The notes beneath the pieces are model-generated. The model made no database searches. It was not told where the DNA came from and was given only the letters and a program-made list of their open reading frames with translations. A program made the translations under genes and the position numbers. 64,000 bases of DNA from positions 310,001 through 374,000 of the forward strand of contig CAYNVQ010000002.1 of the NCBI GenBank assembly GCA_964400735.1, given 5' to 3'. Shown one piece after another: positions 31,949 through 41,205 of this stretch (position 1 is the stretch's first letter; the number at the start of each line of letters is the position of its first letter). This DNA is from CAYNVQ01 sp964400735 (GTDB lineage Bacteria > Acidobacteriota > Aminicenantia > Aminicenantales > Aminicenantaceae).

Positions 31949-34288
31949 ATGGTGAACATAAAGGTTTCGGTCCGGGCCCTGGTCGAGCATCTCCTCAGAA
32001 GAGGCGACCTGTCGTCGATTTTCGATATCTCTTCCCGACTGCCCCCTTTCGCCAGCCTTCACACCCACCAAAAAATCCAAAAATCCCGGCCCGCACCCTA
32101 TGCTATCGAAGTTCCTGTATATTACCGTGTCGAGAGCGAAAAGATCGCACTCGATATCCAGGGCCGGATTGACGGACTCTATCGAATGGCCAATTCGATC
32201 GTGATCGAGGAGATAAAAACGACCCGAAGGGATCTCGAGGACTTTATTCCACAGGGCGACTCCCTTCACCGGGCCCAGCTCAAAGTGTATGCGACCATTT
32301 ACGCGCTGGAAAACGACCTGGACTGCGTTCTCACTCAGCTGACATACGTCCACATCGAAAGCGGGGAGGTGCGGACATATTTTCAGGAATACCAAACGGC
32401 TGAGCTTCGGTATTTTTTCTTCCAGCTCTTGGAGCGATATTTCGAGTGGGCCGAAAGGATCCTGGATTGGCACAAAAAACGGGACCGATCGATAAGGGCT
32501 TCCGGGTTTCCGTTCGACTCCTTCCGCAGCGGACAGACCCAAATGATCCAAGATGTCGCCTCCATCATCGAGCAGGAAGAGCAAATCATTATCCAGGCCC
32601 CGACAGGTATCGGCAAAACCGTGGCCGTTCTTTACCCCGCAATAAAAGCTATTGCCGAGGGGCACATCCAGAAAATCTTCTACCTGACTTCCCGGACGAC
32701 GGGCCGTTTAATCGCCGAAAAAACGCTAGTAGAGATGGCCCAGAGAGGGTTACATATCAAGTTCGTGACGCTGATGGCCAAGGAAAAGATCTGTTTCGAA
32801 CCCGGCAAAAACTGCACTCCTGATGATTGTTCCTTTGCCAGAGGGTATTACGACCGTGTTATCGATGCCCGTGATTCCCTGTTCGGTGAAAATGCTTTTA
32901 CCTCCGAAAAGATCAGGGAGATTGCTCGTAGCCACTATGTCTGTCCCTTCGAATTTTCTCTGGACTTAACCCTCTGGGTGGACTGTATCATCTGCGACTT
33001 GAATTACGTGTTCGATCCCAGGGTGTATCTCAAAAGGTTTTTCCTGGACAATTCCGTCCCGTGCGTATTTCTCGTGGACGAAGCTCACAACCTTGTGGAC
33101 CGGTCCAGAGAGATGTACTCAGCCAAGATCGAAAAACGGGTTTTTTCAAACATCCGTCGCCTCCTCAAAAATAAAACATCCCAACTCTATCGAGCTAGCG
33201 GCGATGCCAACCGAATCATGCTCGCAATGAGAAAAAGACTGGGAGATGAAGATTGCGCATGGCAGGAGGAACGTCCCGATGAACTGCTCCTGCCTCTCAG
33301 AAACGTGATGGCGGGCTTGGAGAGTTGGGTCTCTTCCCACCAGGGGACTCCTCAATCCCAGGAGATGCTCGACCACTTCTTTGCCATCAGCTGGTTTCTC
33401 AGGGTTTCCGAGTTCTATGACAAAAATTATGGGACAAGTCTCGAGAAGGACTCCCGCGATTTCAGCGTCAAACTTTATTGCATGAACCCCTCTGACCGTC
33501 TCAGGGAGACATTTGAACGGGCCAGTTCGACGGTGCTCTTTTCGGCCACCATCACACCCCTGTCCTATTTCGTACAGGTCTTGGGTCTGCAGGATAACGT
33601 TGAAAAGAGGATTCTTCCATCCCCATTTCCTCGAGAGAACTTGTGTGTTATCTTGTCAGGATCGATATCGACGCTGTACAGGCAAAGGTCCCGGACAAAA
33701 CAAGACCTGGTTCAGACCATCGGCTCCATGGTGGAGGGCAGAAAAGGGAATTATATGGTTTATTTCCCCTCCTACGAATATTTAAGGATGGTTCTTCCCC
33801 TGTATGAGGCATCTTTTCCCTGTCACAGGGTACTTGTGCAGACTCATGAGATGCGAGAGGAAGAAAGGATAAACTTCCTCCAAAACTTCTCTTCAGAAAA
33901 CGAGCATATCCTTGTCGGTTTTGCGGTCATGGGAGGCATTTTCGGAGAAGGTATCGATCTTATCGGAGACCGTTTATCAGGGGCAGCCATCGTCGGTGTG
34001 GGACTTCCGGGGATCTCTTTGGAAAGGGAGATGATTCGTCACCATTTTGAAAATTGTCAGTTGCCCGGGTTTGACTTTGCTTACCGCTATCCGGGATTGA
34101 CCCGTGTCTTTCAGGCTGCCGGCCGTGTTATTCGAACCGAGAACGACAGGGGGACGATTCTTCTGGTCGACACTCGGTACCCCCATCCCCGATATAAAGA
34201 GCTTTTTCCCCAAGAATGGCAGGTTCATCAAGTTCAAAATCCTGAACAAATCCACCAGATATTGGAAGAATTCTGGGAGGATATGTAA
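31949..34288 (+). CDS. RecB-like nuclease fused to a DinG/XPD-type superfamily 2 helicase
   Basis: 779 residues from the ATG at 31949 (ATG 31937 or TTG 31913 are alternatives). The N-terminal domain (about 1-170) has the PD-(D/E)XK pattern GRIDGL (Asp75), IEEIKTT (Glu88, Lys90) and the RAQLKVYA motif. A helicase follows: Walker A APTGIGKT (about 217-224), an iron-sulfur cysteine set (KICFEPGKNCTPDDC... and a later CPFE), DEAH, a VLFSATITP block, and a C-terminal QAAGRVIRTENDRG motif. DinG/XPD helicases unwind 5'-3' using an Fe-S domain. The fused nuclease suggests combined unwinding and cutting. First gene of a three-gene operon, two bases before the next. Confidence 0.9.
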   Translation: MVNIKVSVRALVEHLLRRGDLSSIFDISSRLPPFASLHTHQKIQKSRPAPYAIEVPVYYRVESEKIALDIQGRIDGLYRMANSIVIEEIKTTRRDLEDFIPQGDSLHRAQLKVYATIYALENDLDCVLTQLTYVHIESGEVRTYFQEYQTAELRYFFFQLLERYFEWAERILDWHKKRDRSIRASGFPFDSFRSGQTQMIQDVASIIEQEEQIIIQAPTGIGKTVAVLYPAIKAIAEGHIQKIFYLTSRTTGRLIAEKTLVEMAQRGLHIKFVTLMAKEKICFEPGKNCTPDDCSFARGYYDRVIDARDSLFGENAFTSEKIREIARSHYVCPFEFSLDLTLWVDCIICDLNYVFDPRVYLKRFFLDNSVPCVFLVDEAHNLVDRSREMYSAKIEKRVFSNIRRLLKNKTSQLYRASGDANRIMLAMRKRLGDEDCAWQEERPDELLLPLRNVMAGLESWVSSHQGTPQSQEMLDHFFAISWFLRVSEFYDKNYGTSLEKDSRDFSVKLYCMNPSDRLRETFERASSTVLFSATITPLSYFVQVLGLQDNVEKRILPSPFPRENLCVILSGSISTLYRQRSRTKQDLVQTIGSMVEGRKGNYMVYFPSYEYLRMVLPLYEASFPCHRVLVQTHEMREEERINFLQNFSSENEHILVGFAVMGGIFGEGIDLIGDRLSGAAIVGVGLPGISLEREMIRHHFENCQLPGFDFAYRYPGLTRVFQAAGRVIRTENDRGTILLVDTRYPHPRYKELFPQEWQVHQVQNPEQIHQILEEFWEDM

Positions 34289-34290
34289 CC

Positions 34291-36054
34291 TTGAGAAAAC
34301 TATCTGAACTGTCTGTGCTGGCCATCGACTGTCAGGCCACCCACAGCCATCCATCGTCTGGGCATCTGGTCGAAATCGGATGGATGAGAACGCAAGCCGT
34401 TACGCCCTTCGATCATGAGATGGCTGTAGAAACGGCCAAATCGTATTTGGTGAAAATGGATAAGAACGTCCAGATACCCAGACAATTTTTAGTTTTGACC
34501 GGCATCGAACTTGAAGAGATGAAGGGGGCTTTTTCCCGAAAGAATATTTGGAATAGATTGCGCCGCGAGGCTGAGAGAATTTTCTCTGCCAATCAGGGTA
34601 TTTGCCCGGCAGTGATCCACTTCAAACGGTATGAGGAACCTTATCTCATGGATCTTCATCATGAATTTGCACCCAAAGAGGAATTTCCCTTCGGAGTTAT
34701 ATGCACCCACGAGGTCGTCAGGCGGCTTTATCCAGGCCTTCCCCGGAAAGGCTTGAGAGCTGCAGCAGGATTTTTCGGGTTTTCCCTCCCGCAATCAAGA
34801 CGGAGTCTGCACCATGTGGTGGCCACTGCGTTTATCTGGGGTCACTTGGTCAGGATTCTCGAAGAACAGAAAAGAATTGCCACCTTCGACGAGCTCCAGG
34901 ACTGGCTGCGCCATCCTCCTTCTTCATTCCTCGCCAAACAGCGTGCGCGGGAATACCCGATGGAAAAGGTATTCCGGCAGAATCTTCCCGATAAGCCGGG
35001 TATTTACAGGATGTACCGCTTGAACGGAGATTTGCTTTACATCGGCAAAGCAAAATCTCTTAAAAACCGTATCAGCAGCTATTTCCGGCAAAAGGGACGC
35101 CATGCCGAGCACATCCTGGAAATGTTGAGCCAGGCCCGAAAATTATCAACAGCGGTCACAGACACTGTACTGGAAGCGGCTGTCCGGGAATCCGATGAGA
35201 TAAAACTCTATTCCCCTCCCTACAACCGGGCCCTCCTGCCGAAAGAAAGATACCTCCTATTCTACTCTAAAGACCTTAGGAGCAAACAATCAGAACCGAC
35301 CTTACAGCACCCGCTCGGCCCTTTCCCTTCGAACTTCGATTTGGAATCCCTGGCAAAATTCCAGGATGTGCTGAACGGTAGAATCCAGAACTTTTCTCCT
35401 CGATTGATACAGACATTACTGGATACGCCGTTTGGATATGCCCCGGAAAAGGATTGTTTCGAACAGGGACTTAGGGATTTTAGAAAAGAATACACCGATA
35501 CTATCCAAACTCCGGTTGGTTTAGGACATTTCATGAAATGGGGCACACTGTTCTGGCTGGAAAAACTGGCCGAAAAGGAGCAGGAACGAGGAAAAGAACC
35601 GGGCCAGGATGGGGAGATTTTTCAAGAGGATGAGGCGCAAGAAAGTAATGCAGAAGAGTGGACGCCTGAACGTGTTTTCAAGGCTCTGAAACGAAAAATC
35701 CGACTTGGATCATTCCAAATGCGCCGTGCCCGGTGGTTCTGCCGTCTGAGTGAATCTATGCTGACCTGGTCAAACGGAAAAGGCTCCGAAAAGCATGTGC
35801 TACTGATCGAGAGAGGGAATCCCATCTTCAAAGGACGAAATCTCGACCTTGACGGTGGCTGTTTTCGGGCAGGGAGCAAAAAAAACATGATCGAAAGGCA
35901 GGCGAACTTCGATATAGCCACTCTCGACAGGATGCGCATTGTAACGACAGAAATACGGCGGCTAGTCCAAGAGGACCGGGATATCGAGCTATGCTTTCAT
36001 CCAGGGAAAGTCCTACAAAAAGAGCAGCTGAGAAAGATGTTGAAATGGATATGA
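34291..36054 (+). CDS. DEDD-type exonuclease domain fused to a GIY-YIG endonuclease domain
   Basis: 587 residues from a TTG two bases after the helicase stop, with GGAGG ten bases upstream. Residues about 8-190 form a DnaQ-like RNase H fold (LAIDCQATHSHPSSGHLVEIGW; later CTHEVVRRLYPGLPRKGLRAAAGFFG and SLHHVVATAFIWGHL). The first motif reads D-C-Q where classical DnaQ has D-x-E. Residues about 230-315 are a UvrC/Cho-like GIY-YIG nuclease (DKPGIYRMYRLNGDLLYIGKAKSLKNRISSYF). The C-terminal 270 residues are not recognised. Known PolIII-epsilon/Cho-like fusions act in repair, so this is probably a repair or defence nuclease. Confidence 0.88.
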   Translation: MRKLSELSVLAIDCQATHSHPSSGHLVEIGWMRTQAVTPFDHEMAVETAKSYLVKMDKNVQIPRQFLVLTGIELEEMKGAFSRKNIWNRLRREAERIFSANQGICPAVIHFKRYEEPYLMDLHHEFAPKEEFPFGVICTHEVVRRLYPGLPRKGLRAAAGFFGFSLPQSRRSLHHVVATAFIWGHLVRILEEQKRIATFDELQDWLRHPPSSFLAKQRAREYPMEKVFRQNLPDKPGIYRMYRLNGDLLYIGKAKSLKNRISSYFRQKGRHAEHILEMLSQARKLSTAVTDTVLEAAVRESDEIKLYSPPYNRALLPKERYLLFYSKDLRSKQSEPTLQHPLGPFPSNFDLESLAKFQDVLNGRIQNFSPRLIQTLLDTPFGYAPEKDCFEQGLRDFRKEYTDTIQTPVGLGHFMKWGTLFWLEKLAEKEQERGKEPGQDGEIFQEDEAQESNAEEWTPERVFKALKRKIRLGSFQMRRARWFCRLSESMLTWSNGKGSEKHVLLIERGNPIFKGRNLDLDGGCFRAGSKKNMIERQANFDIATLDRMRIVTTEIRRLVQEDRDIELCFHPGKVLQKEQLRKMLKWI

Positions 36055-37118
36055 TCAGATTATTGTTCCTGGCTGATACACATCTGGGATTCGATTATCC
36101 CTTGCGTCCCCGTATCAAGAGGAGGCGGCGCGGCGAGGACTTTTTTGCCAATTTCCAAAGGGCTTTAGAACCGGCCCGGAAAAAGGAGGTCGATGCTGTG
36201 ATCCACGGCGGAGATTTACTGTTTCGCAGCCGCGTTACAGCCCGGCTGGTGGACATGGCCTTTGCTCCACTCAAAGAAATTGCCGACCGAGGAATAAAAG
36301 TGTATATCATTCCCGGAAACCACGAACGGTCTAAAATTCCTTTTAAGATTTTGAGCCTGCATCCCCATATCCATATTTTCGATCGCCCGCGGACATTCGT
36401 TTATGAAAAAAATGGTTCGAGGATAGCTTTTTCAGGATTCCCTTTTTGCAGGGAAAATGTACGAGCGCGATTTCCCGGCCTCCTCCAAGAGACTGGATGG
36501 CGTGATTATCAAGCAGACTGTAACGGCCACGTCTTGTGCGTCCATCATTGTTTTGAAGGTGCACAGGTCGGCCCGGTCAATTACACTTTTAAGTACAACC
36601 AGGACGTTATCCGTCATCAGGATGTGCCTCGAGAATTCGCAGCCGTTTTAGCCGGGCATGTTCACCGCTACCAGGTACTGACCAAGGACCTGCATGGAAA
36701 GTCGCTCTCGACGCCTGTATATATACCCGGGTCGATCGAGCGCACATCTTTTGCCGAAAAGGATGAAAATAAAGGGTATCTCAAGCTCGCATTGATGTCC
36801 GATAAAAAAAGAAGACTTCATATTCACGGTGAAGAATTCGTCAGGCTCCCTGCTCGACCGATGATTAAAGTGCCCATCTTTCCTCTCGGAATGGACGAGA
36901 AAAAACTCCAAGCCTATATATGCAAAATCCTAAAATCTTTGAGTTCACAGAGCGTTGTCAAGCTTGATATCCAGGGATTTATACCAAAAAAATGCCTTCC
37001 CATCCTGAGTGCACCTTTCCTGAGAACTCTAGCTCCTGAAGAAATGAACATCAGCGTCCGTTTTGCGCAAAAGATCCCAATTGCCAAGAAATCTTTAACA
37101 CGGCTGGCAGGAAAATAG
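36045..37118 (+). CDS. SbcD-like metallophosphoesterase (DNA repair exonuclease)
   Basis: About 357 residues from the ATG at 36045; ATG 36051 gives an ATGA overlap with the upstream stop, and the frame opens further up at 35991. All calcineurin-like metal motifs are present: LADTHLG, GGDLL, GNHE, CVHH and GHVH. The domain is followed by a C-terminal extension with DIQGFIPKKCLPIL like the capping domain of SbcD/Mre11. No SbcC/Rad50-type ATPase is adjacent, which SbcD normally needs, so the enzyme may work with the nuclease-helicase instead. It is the last gene of the operon. Confidence 0.88.
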   Translation: MDMIRLLFLADTHLGFDYPLRPRIKRRRRGEDFFANFQRALEPARKKEVDAVIHGGDLLFRSRVTARLVDMAFAPLKEIADRGIKVYIIPGNHERSKIPFKILSLHPHIHIFDRPRTFVYEKNGSRIAFSGFPFCRENVRARFPGLLQETGWRDYQADCNGHVLCVHHCFEGAQVGPVNYTFKYNQDVIRHQDVPREFAAVLAGHVHRYQVLTKDLHGKSLSTPVYIPGSIERTSFAEKDENKGYLKLALMSDKKRRLHIHGEEFVRLPARPMIKVPIFPLGMDEKKLQAYICKILKSLSSQSVVKLDIQGFIPKKCLPILSAPFLRTLAPEEMNISVRFAQKIPIAKKSLTRLAGK

Positions 37119-37195
37119 CATAATTTTTTCCTCTTTGCGCATGGAGATAAAAAAAGTGGTGCCACCGATATTTCGTTTGAAAAGGGATTCAGCTA

Positions 37196-38026
37196 TTAAA
37201 GCGGAGAACATTCTGTGGAGAAGTGGACGTAGGTGAAGCATTCGGGGATGTGGGAGTCGTAGATACCGTGTTTGTTGAAGGCCCAGCCGGGGGCAGGATG
37301 CACGGGCTTGCCGCAGAAGTTCAGGGCTTCGAAACGGGAAAAGTCCATCCTCCATGTGTCCCCATTCTGTGGCGGGAGTGAGCGGCCTTCGGCCAATGTC
37401 TGCATACCCTTCCAAGGGAATGCCAACTCCACTGTCCATCCTTTGTCGATATCCGAATTCTCGTTTAGAGTGCCGTCCACATGAACCGCGCTCTTGAGGC
37501 CGGGAAAATCCCAGTCCAGGAAAGCCCATCTTTTTCCCCGGGGATGTTTTCCGAAGCGCAGGTTGTCCTGAAAGCCCCCGAGAATATCCACCCTTCGCCT
37601 GAGAATGTCGAACTCCGGCCCATCGAAGACGCCCTCTTTTTTATAAGCATCCTGCCAGATGAAAAAGACCTCGTAGATGGTTCCTAGCGCATTGATTTCG
37701 AACTCGTAGTAGCAGTCTTTACCGGCTATGAAGACCTCGATATCGTTTTCCATATAGATAGGGGAGTCTCTTTCTATGAATTTAGCCTGAACAAAGGGCT
37801 CCTCCACCCAAAATCCGATGTACAGATGATCGTCATCCCACAGTGCCGCCATACGTGTATCCCAGGGCCCGGGTTCTCCTGTTACAAGGTCCGTAAAGCG
37901 AGGCGATTTCGGTGCTTTCTGCCATGCTCCTTCATCCAGGAGGCCATCGACATGGATGGCCTCATCGGTTCGATAACATGTGTAATGACCGATTTCCTTT
38001 TCTGGACACCCGTATATATTTTTCAT
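37196..38026 (-). CDS. Carbohydrate-binding family 9-like protein
   Basis: 276 residues from the ATG beginning MKNIYGCPEKEIGHYTC, preceded by GGGGGA; an upstream in-frame start would add seven residues. The fold signature of CBM9 is clear: HVDGLLDEGAWQKAP, RMAALWDDDHLYIGFWVEEP, ENDIEVFI, YYEFEINALGTIYEVFF, and the terminal GWTVELAFPWKGM. CBM9-like domains bind sugar ends. There is no signal peptide or catalytic domain, so a periplasmic role is doubtful; it may be a cytosolic sugar-binding or dehydration-related protein. It is convergent with the DNA-processing operon. Confidence 0.87.
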   Translation of the reverse strand: MKNIYGCPEKEIGHYTCYRTDEAIHVDGLLDEGAWQKAPKSPRFTDLVTGEPGPWDTRMAALWDDDHLYIGFWVEEPFVQAKFIERDSPIYMENDIEVFIAGKDCYYEFEINALGTIYEVFFIWQDAYKKEGVFDGPEFDILRRRVDILGGFQDNLRFGKHPRGKRWAFLDWDFPGLKSAVHVDGTLNENSDIDKGWTVELAFPWKGMQTLAEGRSLPPQNGDTWRMDFSRFEALNFCGKPVHPAPGWAFNKHGIYDSHIPECFTYVHFSTECSPL

Positions 38027-38211
38027 GTTCGCTCCCCCTATCCGCATTTAGGATGTCGAATAACACTTTTTAATCGCATCGAAAAGCATCTTTCCTCGTC
38101 AATCTTGTATCGATGGAGAGGGAAAAGGAAGAAGGATTTTATCTCCAGGAGCGTCGGCATACTTTCCATCAAACACTGTTATGTTTACACAATTCGATGG
38201 CTTATGTCGAG

Positions 38212-38241
38212 TAGGGGGACGTTCCTTGAGGAACCACCCTA
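38212..38241 (-). repeat. Short copy of the dispersed element (minus orientation)
   Basis: Reverse complement TAGGGTGGTTCC-TCAAGGAACGTCCCCCTA matches the copy at 31873-31901 (TAGGGTGGTACC-TAATGGGACGTCCCCTA). The palindromic core is altered to GGAACGTCCC. Confidence 0.6.
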
Positions 38242-38341
38242 TCGTAGAAAAATGATTTATTGAGAAGAGCAGTGGATAGCTCCCGAATTAAATATCCTCC
38301 TAAGGTTTAAATGCTTCTTTGATCGATCGTATAGAAAAATA

Positions 38342-38368
38342 AGGTGTCACCTTATGAAACGTCCCCAT
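38342..38368 (+). repeat. Short copy of the dispersed element
   Basis: AGGTGTCACC-TTATGAAACGTCCCCAT keeps the perfect GGTGTCACC palindrome and the ACGTCCCCA end of the element. Confidence 0.55.
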
Positions 38369-38604
38369 TGAAAATTGAATTTTCTTTTAATAGAATGCTG
38401 GTATGATTGGCATTGGACTGATAGGGCAGGTTCCTTTATCCATAATCATACCACCTCAATCTTCATTGAATCATCCCATTTTGGTCTCATTTTATATTTG
38501 AACGGAACATCTGCTCAGTGCCTGCACATCCGGTCATTTGGCCGGGGATGACCTGTGCAGTGAAATTGACATGTGTCATTGCCCGGCCAAAAGGAAAGGA
38601 GGGA

Positions 38605-39540
38605 ATGATGACAGTAAAGGGAGTTTCCCGACGGCGGTTCATGGGCACGGCGACGGCAGTTTTAGCCGGCCTGGCTGTTGATCCTTTGGGAGCGGCGAGG
38701 AAAAATGTCGTATCCCAAACCGGCCAGTTCGGTTTTAAACTCAAATACGCGCCCCCTTTCGGTATGTTCGAAGCCCATGCCGGGAAGGATCCCATCGACC
38801 AGATCAAATTTATGGCCGACCAGGGTTTTAGAGGCATGTTCGACAACGGGCTCATGAACAAGACCCCGTCTCTGCAGGAGGCCATCACCCGGGAACTGGA
38901 CCGATTGAACATGGACCTTGGCCCCTTCGTGGCCTACGCAGATTTCAAGGTGAAATCCTTCGTTACCAAGGATGAGGAAGTTCGAAAGATGCTGGCAGAA
39001 AGAATGAAAGCGTCTGTTGAGACGGCGAAGAGAACGGGTGCCCGCTGGACCCTGGTGGTTCCAGGCCGCTATGACGAAAGCTTGGAATGGGATTACCAGA
39101 TAGCCAACGTCGTCGATAACCTGAAATTCTGCGCGGATACTTGCGGCTCCGCCGGCTTGACCATCGTGATCGAACCGCTGAATCCCTGGGACCACCCTGG
39201 TCTTTTCTTGACCAAAATTTCCCAGGCTTATCAAATCTGCAAAGCTGTGGGTAGCCCCTTCTGCAAGATCGTCGATGACCTCTACCACCAGCAGATCACA
39301 GAGGGCAACCTGATTCCCAACATAGACAGAGCCTGGGACCAGATCGCCAGCTTCCATGTGGGGGATTCTCCTGGGCGCAAAGAACCCACCACGGGCGAGA
39401 TAAACTACAGGAACATTTTCAAGCACCTGCACGGCAAAGGCTATGCCGGAGTGATTTGCATGGAGCATGGGAAGAGCAATCCGGGTAAAGAGGGAGAAAC
39501 AGCTCTGATCGAGGCCTACCGGGCCTGCGACGATTTTTAA
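38605..39540 (+). CDS. Tat-exported TIM-barrel protein, hydroxypyruvate isomerase-like
   Basis: 311 residues from the ATG after AAAGGAGGG (ATG 38608 is equally possible). A twin-arginine signal (VSRRRFMGTATAVLAGLAV) precedes a xylose isomerase-like TIM barrel. Metal-site motifs are TIVIEPLN, CKIVDDLYHQQITEGNL, SFHVGDSPGRKEPTTGEINY and VICMEHGKS, the pattern of hydroxypyruvate isomerase (Hyi) relatives. Hyi is normally cytosolic, so the export signal points to a sugar isomerase/epimerase acting in the periplasm with the neighbouring exported oxidoreductases (inference). It is followed by a 176 bp gap. Confidence 0.87.
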   Translation: MMTVKGVSRRRFMGTATAVLAGLAVDPLGAARKNVVSQTGQFGFKLKYAPPFGMFEAHAGKDPIDQIKFMADQGFRGMFDNGLMNKTPSLQEAITRELDRLNMDLGPFVAYADFKVKSFVTKDEEVRKMLAERMKASVETAKRTGARWTLVVPGRYDESLEWDYQIANVVDNLKFCADTCGSAGLTIVIEPLNPWDHPGLFLTKISQAYQICKAVGSPFCKIVDDLYHQQITEGNLIPNIDRAWDQIASFHVGDSPGRKEPTTGEINYRNIFKHLHGKGYAGVICMEHGKSNPGKEGETALIEAYRACDDF

Positions 39541-39716
39541 TTTCCTGAATGATGAGCTGGAAAATACCGGTAATGTCATTTCTTTTTGTGAAGGATGAAT
39601 TGACATTTCCTTTTTCGATGGATCAGCATTTTTTCCCTTTAAAGCGAGCCAGATCATTTCAATGAATGATGGATAAAATCCAAATGTGGAGATAAATTAA
39701 TTATCCAGGAGGGATA

Positions 39717-41033
39717 ATGGAAGTAAAGAAAAAGGAATTCAATGGAGGGATGTCCCGGCGAGACTTCATCAAAGCCACGTCGGCCGTATCGCTGGCGGCG
39801 GCCGTGTCGCGGGTCGGCCCCCTGTTTGCTTCTGGATCGGATAGGATTCGGGTGGGCTTGATAGGGTGCGGGGGAAGAGGCACCGGAGCGGCTATCGATT
39901 GCGTCAGCTCTTCTTCGAATATCGTGATTGCCTCTCTGGGGGATCTTTTCCAGGACTGTTGGGGGGGATCTTTAAAGCGGCTTCGAGAGAGGCTGCCTGA
40001 GGAAAGCCTTGCGGTCACTCCGGATACCTGTTATTCCGGTTTCGATGCCTACAAAAAAGTTCTGGCCTCGGACATCGACATGGTCATCATGGCCCCTCCT
40101 CCCCACTTCCGGCCCGAACATCTGAAAGCGGCGGTGGAAGCCGGCAAGCATGTGTTCATGGAGAAACCGGTGGCCGTGGACCCGGTAGGTGTGCGCTCCA
40201 TTATCCGGAGCTCTGAGTTAGCGGCGGAAAAAGGACTGGCCATCGTGGCCGGAACCCAGCGCCGCCATCAAAACCATTATCTGGAGATCACCCAACGGGT
40301 TCATAATGGAGCCATCGGCGAGATCGTGGCCGGGCAATGCTACTGGAACATGGGAGCCCTCTGGATCGGAAGGGCCTATGAAAACTGGGTAAAATACCAG
40401 TCCGGAGAATGGTCGGATATGGAGTGGCAGATCCGCAACTGGCTTTTTTTGACCTGGCTTTCGGGCGATCATATCGTGGAGCAGCACGTCCATAACCTGG
40501 ATGTTATCAACTGGTTTATCGGCTCCCACCCGGTGAGCTGCGCGGGCATGGGAGGCCGTCAGGTTCGCACCGGCCCCGAGTTCGGGAATATCTTCGACCA
40601 TTTTGCCGTTGAGTATGAATACCCCAACGGCGCCAGGGTGATGAGCATGTGCCGTCAAACGCAGGGATGCGCGGATAATGTGTCCGAGCGGGTGATAGGG
40701 ACCAAAGGGCTGGCCTATACCGACGGAGCCGATGGATACATCCGAGGCGTCAATGCCTACAAGATCGCCGAGGAATCTCCCAACCCCTATGTCCAGGAGC
40801 ATGCCGATCTGATTGCCAGCATCCGGAACGGAAATCCTTTGAACGAGGGCAAACAGGTCGCGGAGAGCACGCTTACGGCCATCATGGGAAGAATGAGTGC
40901 CTACACAGGACGCGCCCTGAGCTGGGACTGGGTGATGAATGCTTCCAAGCTCGACCTTTCCCCGCCGAGCTATGAATTCGGCAAACTCCCTGTCAGGCCT
41001 GCAGCCGTTCCTGGAAAGACAGAACTGATATAA
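39717..41033 (+). CDS. Tat-exported Gfo/Idh/MocA family oxidoreductase
   Basis: 438 residues with a GGAGG site. The twin-arginine signal is MSRRDFIKATSAVSLAAAVSR. The Rossmann part (VGLIGCGGRGTGAAIDC) lacks one glycine spacing but is typical of exported members. PEHLKAAVEAGKHVFMEKP carries the catalytic lysine. The C-terminal domain has the WNMGALW-type and DHIVEQHVHNLDVINWFIG blocks with paired histidines. It probably oxidises a sugar or polyol with tightly held NAD(P). It lies between the Hyi-like isomerase and another oxidoreductase in the same direction. Confidence 0.92.
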   Translation: MEVKKKEFNGGMSRRDFIKATSAVSLAAAVSRVGPLFASGSDRIRVGLIGCGGRGTGAAIDCVSSSSNIVIASLGDLFQDCWGGSLKRLRERLPEESLAVTPDTCYSGFDAYKKVLASDIDMVIMAPPPHFRPEHLKAAVEAGKHVFMEKPVAVDPVGVRSIIRSSELAAEKGLAIVAGTQRRHQNHYLEITQRVHNGAIGEIVAGQCYWNMGALWIGRAYENWVKYQSGEWSDMEWQIRNWLFLTWLSGDHIVEQHVHNLDVINWFIGSHPVSCAGMGGRQVRTGPEFGNIFDHFAVEYEYPNGARVMSMCRQTQGCADNVSERVIGTKGLAYTDGADGYIRGVNAYKIAEESPNPYVQEHADLIASIRNGNPLNEGKQVAESTLTAIMGRMSAYTGRALSWDWVMNASKLDLSPPSYEFGKLPVRPAAVPGKTELI

Positions 41034-41205
41034 GAGAAAAATGGCCTGTCATCGGTTCTGGATAATCAGTTATGCTGATCGAGGATTCTTTTTCCGAATG
41101 GTTCAGGACAACCAAACCAGGGAGAGGGTGAATCCAGGCTTTTGATCGGGTCTGATAATTGGATATTTAGGTGAATGTTTGAGAGCCAAATACGGAAGGT
41201 CTGAT

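Larger units (their letters stand above)
38027..38604. other. Divergent gap with two repeat copies
   Basis: 578 bp upstream of both the CBM9-like gene and the isomerase gene. Two copies of the dispersed element lie in it (38212-38241 and 38342-38368). A TTGACATGTGTCA palindrome-like stretch occurs near 38565-38578, close to the isomerase start. No gene is seen. Confidence 0.5.
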
